From contig CAYTNN010000214.1 of assembly GCA_964439135.1 (NCBI GenBank), forward strand, positions 1 to 7,887: a stretch of 7,887 nucleotides of DNA, in the 5' to 3' direction. Origin of the DNA: JAFGPJ01 sp964439135 (GTDB taxonomy: Bacteria; Planctomycetota; Phycisphaerae; Sedimentisphaerales; Anaerobacaceae). The notes beneath the pieces were generated by a model that was not told the DNA's origin, did no database searches, and was given only the letters and a program-made list of their open reading frames with translations. Every line of letters begins with the position of its first letter. Position 1 is the stretch's first letter. A program made the translations under genes and the position numbers. Positions 1-5,562 of this stretch are shown here, one piece after another.

Positions 1-220
1 ACTCTATCCTTTTTGGTTGCGGCTGAGCGAAGCGAAGCCGCGCCAAGTTAATCAGCGGTTAATTAAAAAACGCCGTGTAATGGACATTTTTCCGGAATTA
101 GCCCGCTCTTTTGCGTTTAGATTCGTATAATAGGTAACAAATTTATGTAAAACACATAAATAAGTAAAAAGTTAAAAGTAAAAAGGCAAAAATCTTTTAT
201 AAACCAAAGAATCCATATTC

Positions 221-257
221 ACCCCGTGAGATAGGCAAAGACGTTATCTCACGGGGT
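221..257. repeat. Perfect 13-bp inverted repeat with 11-nt loop
   Basis: ACCCCGTGAGATA (221-233) is exactly complementary to TATCTCACGGGGT (245-257), separated by an 11-nt loop (234-244). No T-run follows on either strand: downstream on plus is AAATCCGTG. A classical intrinsic terminator is therefore unlikely. A dispersed palindromic (REP-like) element is a reasonable alternative. There is no gene within 390 bp to its right. Confidence 0.75.
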
Positions 258-423
258 AAATCCGTGTCGAAAAAAGGCAGAATAATGAAATAAACAGGTG
301 AAAAAGAGAAGAAAACGACGAGAAATTGAGCTTAAGTTGAAAAAACAAAACCAAAACCGGCCTTTGGCCGGAAATACGAAGCACTAAGCTCTAAATCCTA
401 AACGATTTGAATGGGTGCTGTTT

Positions 424-460
424 GAAAAAACAAAGCCAATTTGCCGGAGAGCAAATTGGC
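424..460 (-). repeat. 18-bp direct-repeat copy fused to a 10-bp hairpin; terminator-like on minus strand
   Basis: GAAAAAACAAAGCCAATT (424-441) recurs exactly at 512-529. Here the GCCAATTTGC half (435-444) pairs with GCAAATTGGC (451-460) around a 6-nt loop, giving a perfect 10-bp stem. Read on the minus strand, the stem is followed by TTTGTTTTTTC, so it could act as a second, distal terminator behind the tRNA. It could equally be only a repeat element that happens to have this shape. Confidence 0.5.
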
Positions 461-511
461 GTAAACTCTTATATGAAAGGATATTATGGCAATAAACCGG
501 CTTGCGGCGGC

Positions 512-560
512 GAAAAAACAAAGCCAATTCAAAGCCAAACAAAGCCAAACAAAGCCAATT
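512..560. repeat. Second 18-bp repeat copy leading into tandem AAAGCCAA units
   Basis: The 18-bp sequence of 424-441 recurs at 512-529. Its AAAGCCAATT part then begins a run of four near-identical 10-mers starting at 520, 531, 541 and 551 (AAAGCCAATT, AAAGCCAAAC, AAAGCCAAAC, AAAGCCAATT). A degenerate relative, GAAAAAACAAAACC, lies at 339-352. The units have no spacers and are too short for a CRISPR array. They are best described as a simple short tandem repeat with no coding role. Confidence 0.7.
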
Positions 561-565
561 CGGTT

Positions 566-599
566 AGCCCCCAGACCTGCGCTGGGGGTTTGAAACCCC
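566..599. repeat. Two overlapping, mutually exclusive inverted repeats
   Basis: CCCCCAG (568-574) pairs with CTGGGGG (582-588), extendable by G567·T589 and A566-T590. The same GGGG also begins GGGGTTT (585-591), which pairs with AAACCCC (593-599) around a single base. The two hairpins cannot coexist because both use 585-590. No function can be assigned. The minus-strand tRNA transcript should already have ended at the terminator to the right. Confidence 0.55.
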
Positions 600-605
600 G
601 GGTTG

Positions 606-645
606 AAAAAAGAAAGCCTTGCCGGCGTCCTGCACCGACAAGGCT
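606..645 (-). terminator. Intrinsic terminator of the tRNA-Asp transcript
   Basis: On the minus strand AGCCTTG (645-639) pairs with CAAGGCT (621-615). Six further inner pairs, two of them G·U, bring the stem to about 13 bp around a 5-nt loop. It is followed directly by TTCTTTTTT. It lies 4 nt beyond the tRNA discriminator base, as expected for a short tRNA transcription unit. Confidence 0.85.
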
Positions 646-649
646 CAAA

Positions 650-723
650 CGAGGCCGAAGGGACTCGAACCCTCAACCTTCGGATCGACAGTCCGATGCT
701 CTAACCAATTGAGCTACAGCCCC
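650..723 (-). tRNA. tRNA-Asp (anticodon GUC)
   Basis: The minus strand folds as a complete cloverleaf of 74 nt. The acceptor stem is GGGGCTG with CGGCCTC (two G·U pairs). The D arm is GCTC/GAGC with loop AATTGGTTA. The anticodon stem TCGGA/TCCGA encloses CTGTCGA, so the anticodon is GTC. A 5-nt variable loop AGGTT follows, and the T arm is GAGGG/CCCTT around TTCGAGT. The discriminator is G (position 650), as usual in bacterial tRNA-Asp. The 3' CCA is not encoded (the next bases are TTT), so it must be added after transcription. It has its own promoter (742-771) and terminator (606-645), so it is probably a single-gene unit, although read-through from the ACT gene 84 bp upstream is possible. 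Confidence 0.96.
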
Positions 724-741
724 GTGCCATAAATCGCAGGT

Positions 742-771
742 AATATAGCAGAATACTTGCTTTTGTGTCAA
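742..771 (-). promoter_or_regulatory. Sigma-70-type promoter of the tRNA-Asp gene
   Basis: On the minus strand a perfect -35 TTGACA (771-766) and a -10 TATATT (747-742) are separated by 18 nt. The -10 ends 18 nt before the mature tRNA 5' end, leaving a short leader for RNase P to remove. The match and position both fit a stable-RNA promoter. Confidence 0.75.
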
Positions 772-807
772 CTATTTTTATATGAAAGAAGCAAAACTAA
801 AAAATCA

Positions 808-1260
808 TCATCTTTTTGAGGACTGTGAGCGTCTGACTGTCGGTTGTGATTTGCTGGCCTTATTATGCGTTTCCTGCAGCACTTTTATTGCCTTTTGCAC
901 GTTGGCGACCTTTAAGATGCCGGTAGTTCGGCCGCCCTTGGCGCCGGAGGTGCAATATGCGTAGGAAATATTTATGTGGTTCTTGGCTAATTTTTCCGCA
1001 ACTGACGCCAGGGCACCGGATTGATTGGTCAGTGTTATGCACAAAACGTTTGTTTCGCTATACGGCATATTCAGCTTTACCAGTACCTTTTTCGCCTTCT
1101 CGGGCGCGGCAAAAACCACTCGCATAACTCCATGTTCCATAGAATCCATCATTGTTATCGCTACGATGTTGATTTTAGCCTGAGCGAATTCGCCGAGCAC
1201 CCGGGCCAGCACTCCCGGCTTATTTACCATGAAGATCGAAAATTGTGTCTCAATGTACAT
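808..1260 (-). CDS. Tandem ACT-domain protein, probable amino-acid-sensing regulator
   Basis: This gene encodes 150 residues with two ACT domains in series and nothing else. The first covers about residues 5-65 (FSIFMVNKPGVLARVLGEF, then KINIVAITMM); the second about 70-135 (LTNQSGALASVAEKLAKNHI, then NISYAYC). The 'NKPGVLARV' and 'NQSGALASV' turns are the ACT ligand-loop signatures. Free-standing double-ACT proteins of this size match my memory of the COG4747-type family. ACT domains usually bind amino acids and signal to enzymes or regulators; the ligand here is unknown. Start: the ATG at 1260 has GAGAGG 8 nt upstream. A longer form starting at 1287 adds nine residues but has a poor ribosome-binding site. 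The C-terminal tail of about 15 residues is Ser/Arg/Lys-rich and probably disordered. The gene lies 72 bp behind the STAS gene on the same strand, so cotranscription is likely. Confidence 0.85.
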   Translation of the reverse strand: MYIETQFSIFMVNKPGVLARVLGEFAQAKINIVAITMMDSMEHGVMRVVFAAPEKAKKVLVKLNMPYSETNVLCITLTNQSGALASVAEKLAKNHINISYAYCTSGAKGGRTTGILKVANVQKAIKVLQETHNKASKSQPTVRRSQSSKR

Positions 1261-1332
1261 AATATTATCCTCTCTGATAGAATTCATCCCGGCATTTACA
1301 GGGACGGCATCCTACTATTACGAAAGTGGTAC

Positions 1333-1695
1333 TTAATCTGTGCTTGTTATTTCCAGGGCACTTTCTTTATCCGGGTAAAATTTGAAAACCTTATCGAGAT
1401 TAGTTATTTTGAAAACTCTGTGTAGTTGGGGATTTATTGCACTAATCATTACTTCGCCTTTGTACGTTTCCAGCTTGGCCCTGATGTCTAAAAGTAATCC
1501 CAAAACCTGGGATGAGAAAAATTTTACTCCCTCAAAATCGAATATGAGTCTTTTCGGTTTATTTTTTTTGATAAACTCCTTTATCTGGTTGGAAGCGTTG
1601 GTTATTCCATCCACATCGCTAATTGAAGCGGATTTGAAAGCCACTATGGCGGTGTTTGCCTCTATGGTTATTTTCAGGCCAATTTCGTCAGCCAT
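1333..1695 (-). CDS. STAS-domain protein, anti-sigma-factor antagonist type
   Basis: This 120-residue protein is a single STAS domain. A first strand (LKITIEANTAIVAFKS) is followed by a helix, then the core strand RLIFDFEGVKFFSSQVLGLLLDI at about residues 49-71, then EVMISAINPQLHRVFKITNLDKVFKFY at 81-107. The serine pair S61-S62 before VLGLLL occupies the phospho-acceptor region of SpoIIAA/RsbV-like proteins; the usual D-S-S-G is replaced by F-S-S-Q, as in many planctomycete STAS proteins with F-L-S-S (family memory). It probably binds an anti-sigma factor or serine kinase in a partner-switching module, but no such partner is in the window. The start at 1695 has AGGAG about 12 nt upstream, a little far. 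It is the first gene of a likely two-gene unit with the ACT protein. No clear promoter was found in front of it. Confidence 0.88.
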   Translation of the reverse strand: MADEIGLKITIEANTAIVAFKSASISDVDGITNASNQIKEFIKKNKPKRLIFDFEGVKFFSSQVLGLLLDIRAKLETYKGEVMISAINPQLHRVFKITNLDKVFKFYPDKESALEITSTD

Positions 1696-1882
1696 TTTCG
1701 TTTGACGCTCCTGTCGTATTAGAATGTCAGGCTATTATCACAAATCCAGCGATTTCAGTTGGATTTCCGTTTATTCTTGCCTATTTTTGTACATTTATCA
1801 ACAACCATTTATAAACAATCAATCTTTTTTAGCATTTTCTGCAGGCAATTTATTGATTCCTCTTATCTTACGGATAATTTCC

Positions 1883-1912
1883 TTGACGGAAAGCTGGGTA
1901 ATTTGGTAAAGT
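1883..1912 (+). promoter_or_regulatory. Candidate promoter of the 1088-residue protein gene
   Basis: TTGACG (1883-1888), 18-nt spacer, then TAAAGT (1907-1912). The -10 is imperfect. The sequence resembles the better promoter of the second gene (5647-5676): both contain TTCCTTGACG, then an AAAG motif, an 18-nt spacer ending in GG and an A-rich -10. If used, the 5' untranslated region would be about 300 nt long. Confidence 0.4.
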
Positions 1913-2090
1913 TAAGTTTAGTGAAGCGTGTCCCTTTTCGGCACGTAACGAAAGGATATTTGCTTCCCGAGGTGAGGAAGGTCTTTAATTCTTGAGAGCA
2001 TTCCGCACAGCAAGGAACGGATAAAACTACAGAAGTCGTATGCTTCGGAAATAAGATTTTTTCTTATCAATTATATAGTTAGTTCCTCAA

Positions 2091-2199
2091 GGAAGGAGGT
2101 GGCGTCAAATAGCAACAATTTCGTTGGCGGATTAGAGAAATTGCAGGGGGATTACATGTCATTATAGATCGCTTTGGTATGTAGCTAAAGCATGATTAT
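2091..2199 (+). promoter_or_regulatory. Conserved 5' leader element, copy 1
   Basis: This noncoding block upstream of the first large gene is repeated upstream of the second (5757-5866). A 24-nt stretch (2091-2114, beginning GGAAGGAGGTGGCGTC) is identical in both. The middle is looser and differs by one nt in length. The stretch 2149-2199 differs at only four of 51 positions (2168, 2179, 2186, 2189). In it are a Shine-Dalgarno-like GGGGG, then ATG TCA TTA TAG (2156-2167; Met-Ser-Leu-stop), then a hairpin GCTTTGG/CTAAAGC (2171-2177/2185-2191) with loop TATGTAG. That loop can pair with TTACATG (2152-2158), which includes the micro-ORF start. The main start codon is 27 nt beyond the element. I do not recognise it as a known riboswitch. 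It could be a regulatory RNA, an attenuator with leader peptide, or merely sequence preserved by recent duplication. Confidence 0.6.
2156..2167 (+). promoter_or_regulatory. Possible Met-Ser-Leu micro-ORF in leader copy 1
   Basis: ATG TCA TTA TAG is preceded, five nt upstream, by GGGGG within GCAGGGGG. Copy 2 has the identical four codons at 5823-5834 behind AGGGAGG, a better ribosome-binding site. The main start is 59 nt downstream of this stop. Preservation of the stop and of the purine block suggests possible initiation, but three sense codons are too few for statistical support. Confidence 0.25.
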
Positions 2200-2226
2200 A
2201 GGAACTATTTTGCGTGGAGAATTAAC

Positions 2227-5200
2227 ATGTGTAGAAAATTGTTTTTTTGGGCTTTTTTGGCTTTAGTGCTGGGTCTGACCTTGGCGGGTCCGGCCAGAGC
2301 AGAACTTGTTGCCTGGTGGAAGCTTGATGACGGTTCGGGGATCACCGCCATGGATTCAAGTGGTAACGGCAACGATGGTGATCTAGAAGGCGGTGCGCAG
2401 TGGGTCGCAGGTCAGCTTGGCGGCGCGCTGCAGCTCAATGGTTCGGATGCGGACGTCAGGGCGCCTTATATTCCGTTGAATAATCAAAGTTTCTCCATTG
2501 CGATGTGGCTTAATCCCGTGCTGAGCGGTTCGGCCGTCATCTTCTCCCAGGCTGAAACGGGATCGACTAATCTGAGCATGCATTTTCGGCTCGGAGGGCC
2601 CAGCAGTTCAGATGCGCCTGTTCGCGGCGTTCGCATGGGATTCTACAGCAATGACCTGGATAGCCCCACGGATCTCTTTCAAGACAACACCTGGTATCAC
2701 GTGGTGTTCTGGTACGATTTCGAGAATCAGACACAAAGGATCTACGTCGATGGTGTGCAAGTCGCGGAGCGGGCAGCTAATCCTTATCTTGGTTCAGTAG
2801 GTGACACGTACATCGGTGTCTGGCAAACGGACACCAGTCAAAGGTATGAAGGTATTGTTGACGATGTACAGATCTACGACCACCCCTTGACCGAGACCGA
2901 GATTCTTGCCATCATGCGGGGTCTTGAAGGATATCCCTATGCGTCGAATCCGGACCCGGCTAACGGTTCGCTTCATCCGAATACATGGGCGAGCATGAGC
3001 TGGCGGGCGGGAGATTTTGCCGTTTCGCACGATGTTTACTTCGGCGATAATTTTGACGATGTGAACGACGGCACCGGTGATACATTCCAGGGCAACCAGA
3101 GTCTGTTTAACTCATATTTTGTTGTAGGCTTTTTAGGATTTCCGTTCCCGGAAGGTCTTGTTAACGGCACAACCTACTATTGGCGAATCGATGAGGTCAA
3201 TGAAGCGGATCCGAACAGCCCGTGGAAGGGTCCCGTCTGGAGCTTCACGGTTCCTCCAAAAACAGCCTACAATCCTGTCCCGGCTGATAGGTCCACATTC
3301 CTGGATCCGGAATCAATAACCTTAAGCTGGACGGCAGGATACGGTTCGAAATTACATACTGTGTACTTCGGCGATGATTATGACACCGTGGCAAATGCTA
3401 CGAGTGGTACGGCCCAGGGTACTACAACCTACAATCCGGGTCCTCTTGAATTGGAGAAGACATACTACTGGCGTATAGATGAGTTCGACGGCTTTGGTAC
3501 GTATACGGGTGATGTATGGAGCTTTATGACCACAAAAGAAGGCGGCGGCATTCGAGGGGATTACTACAGAGGTATGAACTTTGAAAATCACATGCTGACC
3601 CGCACAGATAGTCAGGTCAACTTTAACTGGGGCGATCCCGGCGGGCCGGACCCGACGGTCGGCGATGACAACTACTCTGCCAGATGGACCGGAGAAGTCA
3701 TGGCGATATTTACCGAGACCTACACGTTCTATACAAGCACCGATGACGGCGCCCGACTGTGGGTTGATGATCAGCAACTCGTTAACGCGTGGGTAGATCA
3801 GGGTACAACCGAGTACCGCGGAACTATAGACCTTCTCGCCGGCAATACTTACAGTATCGTCATGGAATATTATGAGAACACCGGCGGCGCAGTAGCACGA
3901 TTGCTCTGGTCGAGTCCTTCTACTCCGAAGCAGGTTATTCCACAAGGCGCGTTAGCACCGCCGGTCAAAGCCAGCAGTCCGAGCCCGTCTAATGGAGCGG
4001 CCGGCACGAAGATGACGCCGATTCTAAGGTGGGGCGCGGGCGATTTCGCCGACTCGCATGAGCTTTACTTCGGAACCGATGCGGATGCCGTCAGAAACGC
4101 CGACATATCCTCGCCTGAATACAAAGGCACCAAGGCGATCGGTGACGAGAGCTATGATCCGGGCAAGCTTGCCTGGTTTACAGAATACTTCTGGCGCGTC
4201 GATGAAGTCAACACCGTCAATCCCGAAAGCCCCTGGGTCGGCAACCTCTGGAGTTTCACGACGGGCGATTTTCTTGTTGTTGATGACTTCGAGGACTATA
4301 ATATTGGTGACAACCAGATATGGTTTTCATGGCATGATGGGCTTGGCGCCGGCGCGCTAGGCTCTCCCGATTTTGTTCCGAGTAACGGCACCGGATCGGC
4401 TGTTGGCGATGAAACGACCGCTTCTTATACTGAGGAAACTATCGTTCATAGTGGCACCCAGTCAATGCCGTATACATATGACAACAATCAACAGGGCCTG
4501 GCAAAGTATTCGGAAGCGGAGCTGACTTTGACATACCCGCGTGACTGGACAGAGGAAGGCGTAGCGAATCTATCGCTGTGGTTCAGAGGCTACCCGGCAT
4601 CTACCGGCAGCTTCGTCGAAGATCCGGTTGGCACTTACACGATGACCGCCTCAGGTGCAGATATCTGGATAGTGAATGGCGTGGAAGCCGATGAGTTTCA
4701 CTTTGCATATAAGATGCTAACCGGCGCCGGCTCGATTGTCGCAAAGGTCGAGAGTGTCGAAAACACGAACGTCTGGGCAAAGGCCGGCGTTATGATTCGC
4801 GAGACGCTCAATCCGGATTCGGCGCACGCTTTCGCATGTGTTACACCTGGTTCGGGTGTTTCCTTCCAGCGACGTCCCGGCACGGGCGAGACAAGCCTCG
4901 ACACGACAACAGCCGGGATCGTAGCACCGTACTGGGTGAAGATCGAACGTGATCTGGCCGGTAACTTTGCAGCGTACACTTCAGCCAACGGCTCGACGTG
5001 GACGATGCAGGGCGTATTTGAGATCATCCAGATGAGCGCGAACGTCTATATCGGTTTGGCGGTGACCAGCCATGATGCCGCTCTGACATGCCAGGCTGTT
5101 TTCACCAACGTTAGGACTACCGGTAATGTCAGCGGGCAGTGGACGAGCCAGGATATCGGCATCCTCAGCAACGATGCAGAGCCGCTGTACGTGGCGGTTT

Positions 5201-5493
5201 CCAACAGTGCCGGCACCCCTGTGGTGGTAGTCCATGACGACGCGAACGCAGCGACGATAGGTACCTGGACCGAGTGGGTGATTCCGCTGCAGACGTTTGA
5301 CGATCAGGGCATAGTCCTGACCAACGTGGACAGGATAGCGATTGGCCTGGGAACCAGAGGCAACATGACAATCCCAGGCGGTTCGGGCAAGATATTCATT
5401 GACGATGTCAGGCTGTATCAACCGGCTCCGGAACCAGAACCAGAGCCGGAACCGGAACCAGAGCCGGAACCGGAACCAGAGCCGGAGCCTTGA
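2227..5493 (+). CDS. Large secreted multi-domain protein: LamG, fibronectin-like repeats, PA14, DUF1349-like module
   Basis: This 1088-residue protein is probably exported and binds glycans or surfaces; no catalytic domain is visible. Residues 1-25 form a signal peptide (MCRKL, hydrophobic core, ARA before E26). LamG spans about 26-231, closing with DDVQIYDHPLTETEI. Fibronectin-like repeats lie at 236-342 and 343-438, each ending YYWRIDE...VWSF. PA14 spans about 439-577, with the D506-D507-G508 motif followed by ARLWVDD that in this family often marks a sugar-binding site. A third repeat spans 578-681. The C-terminal domain begins VVDDFEDY (684-691) and ends DDVRLY (1059-1064); a DUF1349-like, concanavalin-fold-like module (about 803-979; WAKAGVMIRETL, VSFQRRP, YWVKIER) is inserted within it. 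The tail 1069-1088 is (Glu-Pro)10, then stop, with no membrane anchor or PEP-CTERM tag. The start has GGAG 7 nt upstream. It is transcribed alone: a terminator follows at 5563. Confidence 0.92.
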   Translation: MCRKLFFWAFLALVLGLTLAGPARAELVAWWKLDDGSGITAMDSSGNGNDGDLEGGAQWVAGQLGGALQLNGSDADVRAPYIPLNNQSFSIAMWLNPVLSGSAVIFSQAETGSTNLSMHFRLGGPSSSDAPVRGVRMGFYSNDLDSPTDLFQDNTWYHVVFWYDFENQTQRIYVDGVQVAERAANPYLGSVGDTYIGVWQTDTSQRYEGIVDDVQIYDHPLTETEILAIMRGLEGYPYASNPDPANGSLHPNTWASMSWRAGDFAVSHDVYFGDNFDDVNDGTGDTFQGNQSLFNSYFVVGFLGFPFPEGLVNGTTYYWRIDEVNEADPNSPWKGPVWSFTVPPKTAYNPVPADRSTFLDPESITLSWTAGYGSKLHTVYFGDDYDTVANATSGTAQGTTTYNPGPLELEKTYYWRIDEFDGFGTYTGDVWSFMTTKEGGGIRGDYYRGMNFENHMLTRTDSQVNFNWGDPGGPDPTVGDDNYSARWTGEVMAIFTETYTFYTSTDDGARLWVDDQQLVNAWVDQGTTEYRGTIDLLAGNTYSIVMEYYENTGGAVARLLWSSPSTPKQVIPQGALAPPVKASSPSPSNGAAGTKMTPILRWGAGDFADSHELYFGTDADAVRNADISSPEYKGTKAIGDESYDPGKLAWFTEYFWRVDEVNTVNPESPWVGNLWSFTTGDFLVVDDFEDYNIGDNQIWFSWHDGLGAGALGSPDFVPSNGTGSAVGDETTASYTEETIVHSGTQSMPYTYDNNQQGLAKYSEAELTLTYPRDWTEEGVANLSLWFRGYPASTGSFVEDPVGTYTMTASGADIWIVNGVEADEFHFAYKMLTGAGSIVAKVESVENTNVWAKAGVMIRETLNPDSAHAFACVTPGSGVSFQRRPGTGETSLDTTTAGIVAPYWVKIERDLAGNFAAYTSANGSTWTMQGVFEIIQMSANVYIGLAVTSHDAALTCQAVFTNVRTTGNVSGQWTSQDIGILSNDAEPLYVAVSNSAGTPVVVVHDDANAATIGTWTEWVIPLQTFDDQGIVLTNVDRIAIGLGTRGNMTIPGGSGKIFIDDVRLYQPAPEPEPEPEPEPEPEPEPEPEP
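4579..4712 (+). repeat. Copy 1 of a highly similar DNA segment shared by the two paralogues
   Basis: Aligned with 7754-7887 at a constant offset of 3175, this 134-nt segment has 10 differences by my count. The last 55 nt (4658-4712 against 7833-7887) are identical, third codon positions included. Upstream parts of the same domain are clearly more diverged. It encodes the junction where the DUF1349-like module enters the C-terminal domain. Confidence 0.8.
5431..5490 (+). repeat. Glu-Pro coding tail built of 18-bp tandem units
   Basis: Ten Glu-Pro pairs end the first large gene. The codons form near-perfect 18-bp units starting at 5437, 5455 and 5473 (GAACCAGAGCCGGAACCG; the last unit ends GAGCCT), preceded by GAACCA at 5431. 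Such units can change length by slippage, so tail length may vary between strains. Confidence 0.9.
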
Positions 5494-5562
5494 TCCGGAG
5501 TTTAGATTGTCATAGCCTTTAACAAGGCCTGATTGTAATAGACAATTAATTGAAGTCAAAAC

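Larger units (their letters stand above)
1..605. other. Repeat-rich, AT-rich intergenic stretch without a convincing gene
   Basis: No reading frame here looks like a protein. The longest open frame (407-712, plus) reads low-complexity Lys/Thr/Pro/Asn from AAAGCCAA repeats and then runs antisense through the tRNA. The stretch contains several inverted repeats: a G/C-rich stem at 15-24/36-44 with one bulged base, an 8-bp stem at 141-148/154-161, a 13-bp stem at 221-233/245-257, a 6-bp CCGGCC/GGCCGG stem at 357-371, and those listed separately at 435-460 and 566-599. Around 375-402 there is a run of the 'cgaagcactaagctct' type, which I recognise as typical intergenic filler of Phycisphaerae-like genomes (memory, not checked). 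No promoter pair was convincing. Confidence 0.6.
1696..2226. other. Divergent intergenic region between the STAS gene and the large secreted-protein gene
   Basis: This 531-bp stretch separates two divergent units. Short plus-strand open frames (1724-1909, 1759-1995) have no ribosome-binding site and no recognisable composition, so they are not called. It holds a 7-bp inverted repeat AAATCCA/TGGATTT (1742-1748/1760-1766), a candidate plus-strand promoter (1883-1912) and the conserved leader block (2091-2199). I found only weak minus-strand promoter candidates for the STAS gene. Nothing is assigned to roughly 1913-2090, which would form the first half of the 5' untranslated region. Confidence 0.6.

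Noticed and set aside
111..131. Promoter with TTGCGT and TATAAT
   Set aside because: The -10 is perfect but the spacer is only 9 nt, and no better -35 lies at 16-18 nt. No gene follows.
520..560. Possible CRISPR array
   Set aside because: The 10-nt units are directly tandem without spacers, and no cas gene is present.
398..676. 92-residue minus-strand open frame
   Set aside because: It overlaps the tRNA 3' half, the terminator hairpin and the repeats; its composition reflects repeat DNA.
407..712. 101-residue plus-strand open frame
   Set aside because: It translates AAAGCCAA repeats and then runs antisense through the tRNA, giving the typical artefact ending RRDSNPQPSDRQSDALTN. No ribosome-binding site or domain is visible.
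1724..1995. Small plus-strand open frames in the divergent intergenic region
   Set aside because: They overlap each other in different frames, have no ribosome-binding sites, match no family I recognise and cover the candidate promoter.
2100..2114. Sigma-54-like promoter TGGC...GC in the identical leader block
   Set aside because: The distance between the GG and GC elements is one nt too short in both copies, and in copy 2 the block lies downstream of a good sigma-70 promoter.
2099..2167. GTG-started 22-codon leader ORF ending in Met-Ser-Leu in copy 1
   Set aside because: In copy 2 the corresponding frame stops early (TGA at 5798-5800), and a 1-nt length difference puts the two ends out of frame. 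The longer peptide is therefore not conserved.
3352..3945. 197-residue open frame antisense to the first large gene
   Set aside because: It is a shadow of a strongly supported multi-domain gene and shows no start signal or domain of its own.
5422..5493. PEP-CTERM sorting signal
   Set aside because: The tail has Pro-Glu-Pro triplets only because it is a Glu-Pro repeat. There is no hydrophobic segment or basic end after it.
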